From: Bradyrhizobium retamae
Lineage (GTDB): Bacteria > Pseudomonadota > Alphaproteobacteria > Rhizobiales > Xanthobacteraceae
NCBI RefSeq assembly: GCF_001440415.1
Contig: NZ_LLYA01000192.1
Span: 186,001 to 250,000, forward strand
Reading direction: 5' to 3'
Length of the DNA: 64,000 bases
Every line of letters begins with the position of its first letter. The stretch's first letter is position 1. The translations under genes and the position numbers were made by a program. The notes below the pieces were generated by a model. That model was not told where the DNA came from. It searched no databases and saw only the letters and a list, made by a program, of their open reading frames with translations. This document shows positions 44,227 to 52,458 of this stretch, piece after piece.

Positions 44227-45216
44227 TCAGCTTCCCCTCATCACGTCGGCAAGCGTAGGCCACGCCGGCAGGCGTCCTGCTGCATGCGCCGGCGCCGCGG
44301 TGCGCTCGGCAGCGCGCAGTTTTGCGGAACGCGCGCGCGGATTGGCGGCAAGCTCGGCTTCACCGGGGGTAACCGGACGCTTCGTCAGAATCTGAAAACT
44401 CGGCGCCGCCTGTGCCACTTCGGGCAAATGCCGCGAACCGCCGCCAGCCTTGCCGCGCGCGTTGAAAAAATCCTTGACGATGCGGTCTTCCAGCGAATGA
44501 AACGACACGACGACCAGCCGCCCGCCGGGCCTCAGTACGCGCTCCGCCGCCGCAAGCGCGAGGTGCAGTTCGTCGAGCTCGGCGTTGACGAAGATCCGCA
44601 AGCCCTGGAACGTCCGCGTCGCAGGGTGAATCTCGTTGGGCTTTGAGCGAACCACCCTGCCGACGATATCGGCCAGTTGTTGGGTGGTCGTAATCGGCGC
44701 CTCCTTGCGCGCCGCCACGATGGCGCGCGCGACGGCGCGGGAATGGCGCTCTTCGCCGAAGATATAGATGATATTGGCGAGATCGGTTTCGGAGGCCTTC
44801 GCCACCACATCGGCCGCCGTCGGCCCGTCGTGACCCATCCGCATGTCGAGCGGGCCGCCGAGCCGGAACGAGAAGCCACGGTCGGCCTGATCGAGTTGCA
44901 TCGAGGAAACGCCGACGTCCATCACGACGCCGTCCACGGCAGGCACACCTTGCGCCGCGCAGATTTCCGCCAGGTTGGAGAATCGGTCCTCGACCAGGGT
45001 CAGCCGGCCGCCGGACTGCTCGACCAGGTCGAACCCACCGGCAACCGCCGTCCGGTCGCGATCGATGCCGATGACCTGTGTTCCCGGGATATCGAGAATC
45101 GCGCGGCTGTAGCCGCCGGCACCGAAGGTCGCGTCGACATAGACCCCGCCGTCCCTGGGATCGAGCATCTCGACCGCCTCGCGGCCGAGCACCGAGATGT
45201 GGCGCGGCGCACTCAT
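44227..45216 (-). CDS. rsmH: 16S rRNA (cytosine1402-N4)-methyltransferase RsmH
   Basis: The 329-residue enzyme starts at MSAPRHISVLGREAVEML. SAM motif I is DATFGAGGYSRAIL. GVVMDVGVSSMQLDQADRGFSF and VVSFHSLEDRIVKDFF are MraW signatures. The frame extends 61 codons upstream through non-coding leader. It is the first gene of the dcw operon here: no mraZ gene lies upstream. Confidence 0.96.
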   Translation of the reverse strand: MSAPRHISVLGREAVEMLDPRDGGVYVDATFGAGGYSRAILDIPGTQVIGIDRDRTAVAGGFDLVEQSGGRLTLVEDRFSNLAEICAAQGVPAVDGVVMDVGVSSMQLDQADRGFSFRLGGPLDMRMGHDGPTAADVVAKASETDLANIIYIFGEERHSRAVARAIVAARKEAPITTTQQLADIVGRVVRSKPNEIHPATRTFQGLRIFVNAELDELHLALAAAERVLRPGGRLVVVSFHSLEDRIVKDFFNARGKAGGGSRHLPEVAQAAPSFQILTKRPVTPGEAELAANPRARSAKLRAAERTAAPAHAAGRLPAWPTLADVMRGS

Positions 45217-45762
45217 GCGCCGTCCTCTGGCGTTTTCCAGTCTGTGGTACGAAAACTGGACGCGAACGGGCCCATTGCGCCTCAAATCTCTGCGCTTCGC
45301 CGGGCTTTTCCGGCCAAATGGCCGCGAACAGGTGGGATTGCCACCTCTCGCCCGGCCCCGCGACCCCTCATTTCCAGACGGAATTTGCTGGGTTGCCATG
45401 GCATTTTCGAGCGTGAAAGAGGGCGTCGGCCGTCCCCAACCCGGTTCGGCTATTCACCACTTAGTAACGGCACTTAGCGTTAAGAAAGCGTTGATGGTCG
45501 ACCGCGGCTTTTCCGCGCCTTCGAGACACTGAAAAATGGTGATGCGCCTCGCCCACACTTGGTCAAAATACGAGAGGGAACTCGGCCGCCGCATTGCGCG
45601 GGCACGCGGTAAATGAATAGTAAATGATATTGCCGTTTGAACACGATGTTGCCGCTCTGCTGCCCGGTTTGGGTTTAAAAAATGGCTTCTGGTTCGTTCA
45701 CATCTGCTGGTATTGATTCGAGGCGTCAACGCGCCCTTCCCGTTCCCAGGGCCAACGCCGAC
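45217..45762. other. 546-base divergent gap between rsmH and the amidase
   Basis: It must hold the promoters of the dcw operon (minus strand) and the amidase (plus strand). No mraZ-like gene and no clear TGGG-repeat MraZ box is found. An AT-rich stretch near 45610-45640 (AATGAATAGTAAATGATATT) is the best core-promoter candidate for the amidase. Confidence 0.4.
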
Positions 45763-46551
45763 ATGAAGACCTTTACCCCAGATTCCTCGATCGCATCCGA
45801 CGTCATCCCGTCGCCGAACTATGGCGACCGCAACAACGGTCGCGTGGCCGATATGATCCTGCTGCACTACACCGGCATGCCGGATGTGGAAGGCGCGATC
45901 GCCCAGCTCTGCACCCCCGGCACCGACGTCTCAGCCCACTACATCGTGCTGGAGGACGGCCGCATCGTGCAGAGCGTGCCGGAAGCCAAGCGCGCCTGGC
46001 ACGCCGGCGTATCCTCTTGGGCCGGCGAGGAAGACATCAATTCCTGCTCGATCGGCGTTGAGATCATCAACAGCGGCCACGACTGGGGCTATCCGGATTT
46101 CCCATCGCGCCAGATCGCCGCCGTGATCGCGCTGTGCCGGGGCATCATGCTCCGCCGCAAGATACCTGCGCATCGCGTGCTCGCACATTCCGACGTTGCG
46201 CCGGCGCGCAAGAAGGATCCCGGCGAAAAATTCCCGTGGCACTTGCTGGCGAATTCCGGCGTCGGCCATTGGGTGCAGCCGGCGCCGATCGTGCGCGGCG
46301 AAACGCTCAAGCTCGGCAGCATCTCAGACGACGTCGCGAACATGCAGGCAGCGCTCGCCAAGTACGGCTACAACATCCCGACCCACGGCAAGTTCGACGG
46401 CCCGACCATGGAAGTGGTCACCGCGTTCCAGCGCCACTTCCGCCCCGCGCGCGTCGACGGCATCGCCGATCACTCCACCATGAGCACGCTGCATGCGCTA
46501 TTGACGAGTTTGCCGGCGGACGCGGCGACAACGACGGTGGCGGCGAGGTAA
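45763..46551 (+). CDS. N-acetylmuramoyl-L-alanine amidase (Amidase_2 with peptidoglycan-binding domain)
   Basis: The 262-residue protein has an Amidase_2 domain at about 20-170 with zinc ligands in ILLHYTGMPD (His) and HRVLAHSDVAPARKKDPGE (His and Asp region). A PG_binding_1 domain sits at about 190-245 (VANMQAALAKYGYNIPTHGKFD...VTAFQRHFRP). It resembles AmiD and cleaves muropeptide amide bonds. No clear signal peptide is seen from the start at 45763; the frame extends 27 codons upstream without one. Confidence 0.88.
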   Translation: MKTFTPDSSIASDVIPSPNYGDRNNGRVADMILLHYTGMPDVEGAIAQLCTPGTDVSAHYIVLEDGRIVQSVPEAKRAWHAGVSSWAGEEDINSCSIGVEIINSGHDWGYPDFPSRQIAAVIALCRGIMLRRKIPAHRVLAHSDVAPARKKDPGEKFPWHLLANSGVGHWVQPAPIVRGETLKLGSISDDVANMQAALAKYGYNIPTHGKFDGPTMEVVTAFQRHFRPARVDGIADHSTMSTLHALLTSLPADAATTTVAAR

Positions 46552-46578
46552 TTTTCAGCGCTGGTCCTATATTTCACC

Positions 46579-46664
46579 GTCATGGCCGGGCTCGTCCCGG
46601 CCATCCACGTCTTTGTCGCAACACAAAGAAAGGCGTGGATGCCCGGGACAAGCCCGGGCATGAC
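46579..46664. repeat. Palindromic repeat, GTCATGGCCGGGCTCGTCCCGG family
   Basis: The left arm GTCATGGCCGGGCTCGTCCC pairs with GGACAAGCCCGGGCATGAC, and CCACGTCTTT with AAAGGCGTGG. It fills the space between the convergent amidase and sigma-factor genes, where a terminator is expected. Confidence 0.75.
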
Positions 46665-46666
46665 GG

Positions 46667-47905
46667 CTAAGAATCCATCTCCGCAATTCTTCGCGCATAC
46701 AGCCTTCGCAGCGGCTCCAACTGCGTCGCCGCCGTCGCCTCCTGATACGCCTCCCGCGCCGCGTCGTGCCGGCCGAGCCGGCGCAGCAAATCAGCGCGGA
46801 CGGCCGGCAGCAGCTCATAACTCTTCAGCCCACCGCGTGCCTCCAGCGCATCGACCAGATCGAGCGCCCGCGCCGGCCCATCGACCATCGACACCGCAGC
46901 GGCGTGATTGAGTTCGATCACCGGCGACGGGCTGATACGAAGCAGCACCTCGTAGAGCCCAGCGATCTGCCGCCAGTCGGTGTCTTCGAAACTGGGCGCA
47001 CGCGCATGCAGCGCGGCGATCGCCGCCTGCACCGCATAGGATTGCGGCCGGCCCGGCATCCGCAGCGCCTCTTCCACGAGCAGCAATCCTTCCGCTATCT
47101 GTTCGCGATCCCATAGCGTGCGATCTTGGTCTTCCAGCAGCACGATGTCACCGCCCGCGGTCTGGCGGCCGGCGCGCCGCGCATCATGCAGCAGCATCAG
47201 GGCGAGCAGGCCCTTGATCTCGCCGCGTCCAGGTATCAACGCATCGAGCAGCCGCGCCAGCCGAATCGCTTCGCGCGCGAGATCCGGCCGCATCAGGCCT
47301 TCCCCTGACGTCGCCGCGTACCCCTCGGTAAAGACGAGATAGACCACCGCGAGGACGCCGCGCAGCCGCGGCTCCAGCGCTTCTCGTTCCGGCACCTCAT
47401 AGGGGATGCCGGCAAGACGGATTTTTTGCTTGGCCCGCAGCAGGCGTTGCGCCATCGCATCTTCGCTGGCCAGAAAGGCGCGCGCGACCTGCGCCGTCGT
47501 GAGCCCGCATACGGTGCGCAGTGTCAGCGCGACCTGCACCTCGGCAGCAAAGGAGGGGTGACAGCATGTGAAAATCAGCCGCAGCATGTCGTCGTCAAGC
47601 GCGCTGTCGGCATCCTCGCATGGTTCGGACGCGTTGAGCAGCAGCTCACGCGTCAGCTCCTGCTGCTTGCCGCGGAATGCAATGTTGCGCCTGATACGAT
47701 CGACCGCCTTGTTGCGGCCGACATTGACCAGCCAGGCGCGCGGATTGGACGGCAGGCCCGCGGCCGGCCAGCGTTCCAGCGCCACCGCGAACGCGTCCTG
47801 CAAGGCATCCTCGGCCAGATCGAAATCGCCGACGAGACGGATCAACGTGGCCAGCGCCCGCCCCGTCTCGTCGCGGAATATTTTTTCGATCTCGCGAGGT
47901 GTCAT
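46667..47905 (-). CDS. ECF42-type RNA polymerase sigma factor
   Basis: The 412-residue sigma factor has an unusual length. Region 2 (LIRLVGDFDLAEDALQDAF...NPRAWLVNVGRNKAVDRIRR) and region 4 (LTLRTVCGLTTAQVARAFLASEDAMAQRLLRAK) fill about the first 185 residues. The remaining 225 form the long helical C-terminal domain typical of ECF42, with LPAVRADLLRRLGRHDAAREAY near the end. No anti-sigma gene is present. ATG at 47905 is chosen; an alternative eight codons upstream lies inside a repeat. Confidence 0.87.
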   Translation of the reverse strand: MTPREIEKIFRDETGRALATLIRLVGDFDLAEDALQDAFAVALERWPAAGLPSNPRAWLVNVGRNKAVDRIRRNIAFRGKQQELTRELLLNASEPCEDADSALDDDMLRLIFTCCHPSFAAEVQVALTLRTVCGLTTAQVARAFLASEDAMAQRLLRAKQKIRLAGIPYEVPEREALEPRLRGVLAVVYLVFTEGYAATSGEGLMRPDLAREAIRLARLLDALIPGRGEIKGLLALMLLHDARRAGRQTAGGDIVLLEDQDRTLWDREQIAEGLLLVEEALRMPGRPQSYAVQAAIAALHARAPSFEDTDWRQIAGLYEVLLRISPSPVIELNHAAAVSMVDGPARALDLVDALEARGGLKSYELLPAVRADLLRRLGRHDAAREAYQEATAATQLEPLRRLYARRIAEMDS

Positions 47906-47924
47906 GCGATTGCGATGTTGCTCC

Positions 47925-47959
47925 GTCATTCCGGGGGCGCGAAGCGAACCCGGAATGAC
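47925..47959. repeat. Short palindrome, GTCATTCCGGGGGCGC
   Basis: GTCATTCCGGG and CCCGGAATGAC form a compact 35-bp dyad between the YCII gene and the sigma-factor gene. It could attenuate read-through between the two. Confidence 0.7.
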
Positions 47960-47969
47960 GGCTTCGCCG

Positions 47970-48320
47970 TCAGTCATAGACCATGATCGGCCTGACCTCG
48001 ATCGAACCAACCTTGGCGGTGGGAATTCTGGCGGCAATGCCCAGCGCCTCATCGAGATCCTTGGCTTCGACCAGATAATAGCCGCCGAGCTGCTCGCGGG
48101 TCTCCGCAAACGGACCGTCCGTGGTCAACATCTTGCCGTCGCGAACGCGCACGGTTGTAGCGGCCGCAGTCATTTGCAGGGCGTCGCCGGCTTTGAAGTT
48201 GCCGCTCTGGATGATGGATTGGGTGAAGGCACGGTATTCCGCCGTCATCTTCTGGAGCTCGGAAGCGTCCATCTTTGCCTGCTCGGCTTCGTTCCGATAG
48301 ATTAACAAAAGATATTGCAT
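47970..48320 (-). CDS. YCII-related (DGPF) protein, partner of ECF42 sigma
   Basis: The 116-residue protein has the family motif TTDGPFAETREQLGGYYLVEA at about 64-84, followed by KDLDEALGIAARIP. It starts at MQYLLLIYRNEAE after AAGGAGACATCGAT. DGPF proteins are regularly coded just upstream of ECF42 sigma factors, and the two are thought to work together; the molecular role is unsettled. Confidence 0.9.
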   Translation of the reverse strand: MQYLLLIYRNEAEQAKMDASELQKMTAEYRAFTQSIIQSGNFKAGDALQMTAAATTVRVRDGKMLTTDGPFAETREQLGGYYLVEAKDLDEALGIAARIPTAKVGSIEVRPIMVYD

Positions 48321-48480
48321 ATCGATGTCTCCTTCTGGTCGGCTGGATTGCCGCCCCACAGTCGAACGAGCCCCCGCAAGAACGACATCGCCGGGGAGAT
48401 TATTTTTGCCGATGGAGCAGCTCTTCAGGGGCAGAATTTCTGCCGCCGTTGGCCGGAGAGCCCATCATGGCCGCCGGAAT

Positions 48481-48912
48481 TCACGACTGCTCGCCGGCTC
48501 CGGCGAGCCGCCGCTTCAATTCCCTCACTTCCTCAAAGCGCTTCGTCACGTCGCGCATCACCGCCACGGTGCCCGCGACCTCCCGCGCTTCTCCTCGCAA
48601 CAGGACGATGGTGAACTCGACCGAAATCCGCCGGCCGTCCTTGGTCAGGCCGGGCACCGACAACAAATCGCCGTGCCCGTAGCGGCTCGTTCCCGTCTCC
48701 ATGGTGTGCCGAAAGCCGGCCCAGTGCCGCGCCCGCAAATTTTCAGGGATGATCAGATCGAGCGACTGGCCCGTGGCTTCCGCAGCCGTGAAGCCGAATA
48801 TCCGCTCCGCGCCGGGATTCCAGAACGTGATGCGCCCGTCGCGATCGGTCGCAATGATCGCGTCAGAAGCGCTGTGCAGCAGAGCTTCGCCAAGGCCGGC
48901 AGGAATGTTCAT
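48481..48912 (-). CDS. Single-PAS-domain protein
   Basis: The 143-residue protein is little more than one PAS domain. ALLHSASDAIIATDRDGRITFWNPGAERIFGFTAAEA is the PAS core start, and EFTIVLLRGEAREVAGTVAVMRDVTKRFEEVRELKRR ends in a short coil. No output domain is present. The start MNIPAGLGEALL at 48912 is preferred; in-frame ATGs at 48921 and 48966 are possible. The longer frame crosses rnpB and is false. Confidence 0.78.
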   Translation of the reverse strand: MNIPAGLGEALLHSASDAIIATDRDGRITFWNPGAERIFGFTAAEATGQSLDLIIPENLRARHWAGFRHTMETGTSRYGHGDLLSVPGLTKDGRRISVEFTIVLLRGEAREVAGTVAVMRDVTKRFEEVRELKRRLAGAGEQS

Positions 48913-49009
48913 CGCTCGCATCCAGAAATCGAACCGACCGGCATCAAATGCCGCGCTGTCGCGCATGTCAAAATGACGCTGACGGAACCGGATTAACCAT
49001 CGCCATCCC

Positions 49010-49038
49010 TTGACGCCGCGCCCCCGAGACCCCATTCG
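49010..49038 (+). promoter_or_regulatory. Probable promoter of rnpB
   Basis: TTGACG at 49010-49015 is spaced 17 bases from CATTCG at 49033-49038. This predicts a start near 49045, exactly where the P1 helix of RNase P RNA begins. A TTAACCAT word (CtrA half-site) lies just upstream at 48993. Confidence 0.5.
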
Positions 49039-49044
49039 TAAGGC

Positions 49045-49466
49045 GTCAGTCGGCCGGACGGCCGCTCTCGCTACGGTCGAAAGGCTGCGGGGGAGGAAAG
49101 TCCGGGCTCCATCGACATGCGGTGCCGGATAACGTCCGGCGGGGGTAACCCTAGGGAAAGTGCCACAGAGAACGAACCGCTCCCCCACCCGAAAGGGAGG
49201 GGGCAGTAAGGGTGAAAAGGTGCGGTAAGAGCGCACCGCGTCTCCGGCAACGGAAACGGCATGGCAAACCCCACCGGGAGCAAAACCGAATAGGGACGGC
49301 AGTGCGGGCTGTTCGCGAAAGCGATAACGCCGCAGGGCGATGTCTGGCTCGCCGTCCGGGTAGGTTGCTCGAGGCCATGTGCGAACATGGTTCCAGAGGA
49401 ATGGCCGTCACGTATCATTCGAAAGAATGGTGCCCTACAGAACCCGGCTTACAGGCTGGCTGATAT
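49045..49466 (+). ncRNA. rnpB: RNase P RNA, class A, alphaproteobacterial
   Basis: Conserved blocks are GAGGAAAGTCCGGGCTCC near 49092, a CAGAGAACGAACCGC region and AGGGTGAAAAGGTGCGGTAAGAG, and the 3' CAGAACCCGGCTTACAGGC. The ends pair as P1: TCAGTCGGCC (49046-49055) with GGCTGGCTGA (49454-49463), ten pairs including two G-U. The RNA is the catalytic part of RNase P, which matures tRNA 5' ends. Confidence 0.95.
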
Positions 49467-49538
49467 CTCATAAGCGTTTTCGAGCGAAGTGGTCTTCCGG
49501 TTCGCGTAAAGAAAACGTGTCTTACTGAGGAAGAGAAT

Positions 49539-49580
49539 GAGGGGCTCGGCGCGAACACGCCGGGCCCCTCGCCATTTTGT
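49539..49580 (+). terminator. Strong terminator hairpin after rnpB, possibly bidirectional
   Basis: GAGGGGCTCGGCG-CGAACA-CGCCGGGCCCCTC is a 13-bp stem with one G-U pair, followed by GCCATTTTGTTTG. It lies about 75 bases after the rnpB 3' end and before the convergent hydrolase gene. Confidence 0.8.
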
Positions 49581-49602
49581 TTGACGTCGCGCGTAAACAA
49601 TC

Positions 49603-50331
49603 TCAATCGCGCCCCGCCTCTCCGATCGCCTGCGCCAGCCGCGCCGGGTTGCTGAAGAACATTTCATGGCTGCCGTCGCATTCGACCAGCCGGAACAGGC
49701 CCAGCCGCTCCGACAAGCGCGGGTGCCATGGCAGGCCGTGCGGCAGGGCAATGTCCTGCCGGCAATTGACATAGGATTTGCCGATCGGCAGCTCTGAGAG
49801 TGGACGCTTCAGCGCGATCTTGTCGGTGAACGTCTTGTACGGATGCAGGTTGAGCCTGGCATAGGCCGACTTTGCCAGTTCGAGATCGGCATCGTTGATG
49901 AAGGCGTCGCGCCAGATTTCGAACGGCAGCATCACGGCGTTGTTGTTGGCAGCGGCCACAGCATCGAACAGGCCAACATAGTGCGGCGGCACCATGTCGT
50001 TGAGGCACTGCCCGTCCAAGGGCACGAAGGCATTGACGTAGACGAGGCGCTTGATCCTGTCCGTCAAACGGTCGGCGACGCCCGAGATCACCATCCCGCC
50101 ATAGGAGTGGCCGACCAGCCTGACGTCGCGCAGACTGTTCGCCTCGATGTAAGTGACGACGGACGAGATCGCCTGTTCGAGGCCTGTTTTCTCGCGATCG
50201 TCATCCTTGTTGTTGCCGGCGACCGTCGGGCAATGCACGACATGGCCGCTTTTGCGAAGATGTCCGGCCACCGCTTCCATCTCGGCGCCGGTGTGCCACG
50301 CGCCGTGAACAAGAACGTAAATGTCTGACAT
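49603..50331 (-). CDS. Alpha/beta hydrolase (EstC/hydroxynitrile-lyase-like)
   Basis: The 242-residue enzyme has the oxyanion motif VLVHGAWHTG (about 6-15), the nucleophile elbow VGHSYGGMV with Ser near residue 79, and the catalytic His in ECDGSHEMFFSNPARLA near the C-terminus. The ribosome-binding site GGGGGAGACGGA precedes ATG at 50331. It is a paralogue of the hydrolase at 51500. The substrate, probably a small ester, is unknown. Confidence 0.86.
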   Translation of the reverse strand: MSDIYVLVHGAWHTGAEMEAVAGHLRKSGHVVHCPTVAGNNKDDDREKTGLEQAISSVVTYIEANSLRDVRLVGHSYGGMVISGVADRLTDRIKRLVYVNAFVPLDGQCLNDMVPPHYVGLFDAVAAANNNAVMLPFEIWRDAFINDADLELAKSAYARLNLHPYKTFTDKIALKRPLSELPIGKSYVNCRQDIALPHGLPWHPRLSERLGLFRLVECDGSHEMFFSNPARLAQAIGEAGRD

Positions 50332-50431
50332 TCCGTCTCCCCCTGATTTTCTGGAAATCAGACATTGATGGGGACGGCTATTCCCGGATGGCCGGATTCG
50401 GCCACCGTCATCGCCTGATTGCGCCAAACCT

Positions 50432-51397
50432 CTAGCGCTGCCGCCGGAACGCTCCCGGCGTCATGCCGAGATATCTGCGGCATTGGCGGATGAAGTGGGA
50501 CGGATCGGAAAAGCCGACTCGCAGCCCGATCCCGCCAACGCTGATCCGATCGAACCGCGGCTCGCTCAGCATCCTGCGCGCCGCCGCCATGCGGCAATCG
50601 TTGAGCAGCCCGCTGAACGTCAGGCCCGCTTTGTTGAGACAGCGATGCAGGGTTCGTTCCGAGACACGCAGATGTGCGGCGACGGTCGCTGCCGTCAATC
50701 CCGGTTCGGCATAGCGCAGCCGGATGGCGCGGCCGATCTGGTCCAACAGCTTCGCGGCATCGCGTTGCTCGGAGGGCGCGGCCGGAATCTCGCTTCCGGA
50801 TGCGAGCGCCAGCAGCGCTCCAAGCTGGTCAGTCAGAACCTGGGCAGGCAAGGGCCGCTCGATCGCCAGTTGCGGCGTCAACTGGCAAGCAAACGCGCTG
50901 AGCGCCGCGCCCCAGCCGGCGCGCCCGTCGATGCGCCGCCCGATGCATCGCTCCGGATCGGTGATCCAGGATTCGACCCACGCGATCGGCAGCTCCAGCG
51001 ACAGCGTGTTCGAGGTCACCGGGAAGTTGAACTCGTAGCAGCGCCTGGAATCCAGCAGCACGAGATCGCCGGGTTGCAGGCGCGACGCGTGACCGTTCTG
51101 CATGGCGGTCCAGTCATTGTCGGTCTTGCATAGCAGGTAGTAGTAGTTCGACGCACTGCGCGCGAGGCTGGTTTTCCTGCGGTAGACGTGCTGCGCCGAG
51201 CCCTCGACGCGGTTGATACCGATCGTGTCGAGTTGCCCGCGCTGAACGGAGCAATCAAATCCCGACCGCACCGGCGTCGTGATGTCCATTTCAAGAAAGC
51301 ACTCGCAGACGGCGCCGATCCAATAGTCGAGGCGCCGTTCCGGTTCGACCAGGCCGGTCGACCATGTCTCGATGACTGAAGTCGTTCTGGCCGCCAT
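50432..51397 (-). CDS. AraC/XylS-family regulator (FeaR-like)
   Basis: The 321-residue protein has an N-terminal AraC-binding-like domain (about 20-180; RLQPGDLVLLDSRRCYEFNFP) and a C-terminal double helix-turn-helix (about 220-318; LTAATVAAHLRVSERTLHRCLNKAG and IGLRVGFSDPSHFIRQCRRYLGMTPGAFRR). It sits between two similar hydrolase genes on the same strand and probably controls one or both. Confidence 0.88.
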   Translation of the reverse strand: MAARTTSVIETWSTGLVEPERRLDYWIGAVCECFLEMDITTPVRSGFDCSVQRGQLDTIGINRVEGSAQHVYRRKTSLARSASNYYYLLCKTDNDWTAMQNGHASRLQPGDLVLLDSRRCYEFNFPVTSNTLSLELPIAWVESWITDPERCIGRRIDGRAGWGAALSAFACQLTPQLAIERPLPAQVLTDQLGALLALASGSEIPAAPSEQRDAAKLLDQIGRAIRLRYAEPGLTAATVAAHLRVSERTLHRCLNKAGLTFSGLLNDCRMAAARRMLSEPRFDRISVGGIGLRVGFSDPSHFIRQCRRYLGMTPGAFRRQR

Positions 51398-51499
51398 GGC
51401 CCTGCCCTCTGCGATCGATGTCGGCCCCGGTTGGCTAGCTTGTTGGGCGGATGGCGGGGAGTCAATCCGCCGGCAACATCCCGTGGGTTGGTAACGGGC

Positions 51500-52216
51500 C
51501 TACGCCACGATCTTCTGCAACAGCGCCATCAAGGCCTCGGGCGCGGTGACATTCGGCGCATGGCTGGCGTCGATCTCGTGATAGCTCCAGGCGGGATCAA
51601 CCTTCGTCATCCTGGCGAACGGTCCGAAGGTGTCGGCGGGCGTGATGCGGGTGGCGTAGATGTAGCTGCGCGGCAGCGTCAGCGCGCCGCCCTGCAGCTT
51701 GAGCTTGGTCTCGAAACACTTGATCGGCATGTCGACACGGCGCGCGCTGAGCCATTCGACGTCGGCAGGCGAGGTATCCAGCGGCGTCGGGTTCGGCGGC
51801 ACGCGCCAGCCATCGCCGCTCTTTGCAAGCTCCTGCATCCGCGCCCTTCCGGCCTCGTTCAAGTCGAGCAGCGACTGGCCATCCTGCGGCACGAAGGCGT
51901 CGATATAAATGAGCTGCTTGACCTTGTCGCGCGCCCGATCAGCGACACCGGTCGCGACCATGCCGCCGTAGCTGTGGCCGATCAGCACGAAGTCGCGCAG
52001 GTCCTCATACTCGATGACGGCAAGTATGTCTTCGATATGCGAATTGAGATCGATCCCCGGATGCGCCAGATGCGCGCGCTCGCCGAGGCCGCTGTAGGTC
52101 GGTGTGACCAGGCGATGCCCGGCGGCCTGCATCAAGGGATGCATCTTCTTCCAGGCCCAGCCCGCGGACCACGCACCGTGACAAACGAGGAAGGTTTTTG
52201 GAGAGGTTGCGCTCAT
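51500..52216 (-). CDS. Alpha/beta hydrolase (EstC-like)
   Basis: The 238-residue enzyme has FLVCHGAWSAGWAWKKM at the oxyanion hole, LIGHSYGGMVATGVADR with the nucleophile Ser near residue 80, and the catalytic His in IDASHAPNVTAPEAL near the end. It shares fold, length and several blocks with the hydrolase at 49603. The start at 52216 (MSATSPKTF) is preferred to a 26-codon longer frame. Confidence 0.87.
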   Translation of the reverse strand: MSATSPKTFLVCHGAWSAGWAWKKMHPLMQAAGHRLVTPTYSGLGERAHLAHPGIDLNSHIEDILAVIEYEDLRDFVLIGHSYGGMVATGVADRARDKVKQLIYIDAFVPQDGQSLLDLNEAGRARMQELAKSGDGWRVPPNPTPLDTSPADVEWLSARRVDMPIKCFETKLKLQGGALTLPRSYIYATRITPADTFGPFARMTKVDPAWSYHEIDASHAPNVTAPEALMALLQKIVA

Positions 52217-52306
52217 CGGGCCATTTCCACCAGTTGTTGTTGAAGGCTTCGATTGCGATAGTACCTGCCCGGTGCCTCGTGTAAACGTCAGCACAAATTC
52301 AATGTC

Positions 52307-52429
52307 GTCATTCCCGGATGGTCCGAAGGACCAGACCTCAGATGCGCAATTTCGCCTCGGGGAATCTCGAGATTCTCAGGTGCGGGATTGCGCACCATAG
52401 TTGGATGCTCTGCATCGCCCCGGAATGAC
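52307..52429. repeat. Short palindromic repeat, GTCATTCC family
   Basis: Outer arms GTCATTCCCGG and CCGGAATGAC bound the element, with inner GAGAATCTC-like dyads. It is the third copy of the element seen at 6619-6739. It fills most of the gap between the divergent hydrolase and TauE genes. Confidence 0.7.
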
Positions 52430-52458
52430 CGGGGAATAAAATGACGGGGGCATAAAGA

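Noticed and set aside
45217..45399. 61-codon extension of rsmH
   Set aside because: Not conserved in type and Arg-rich; MSAPRHISVLG is the standard RsmH start.
48913..49236. N-terminal extension of the PAS protein
   Set aside because: It would run through the P1 and conserved core of RNase P RNA, which is certain.
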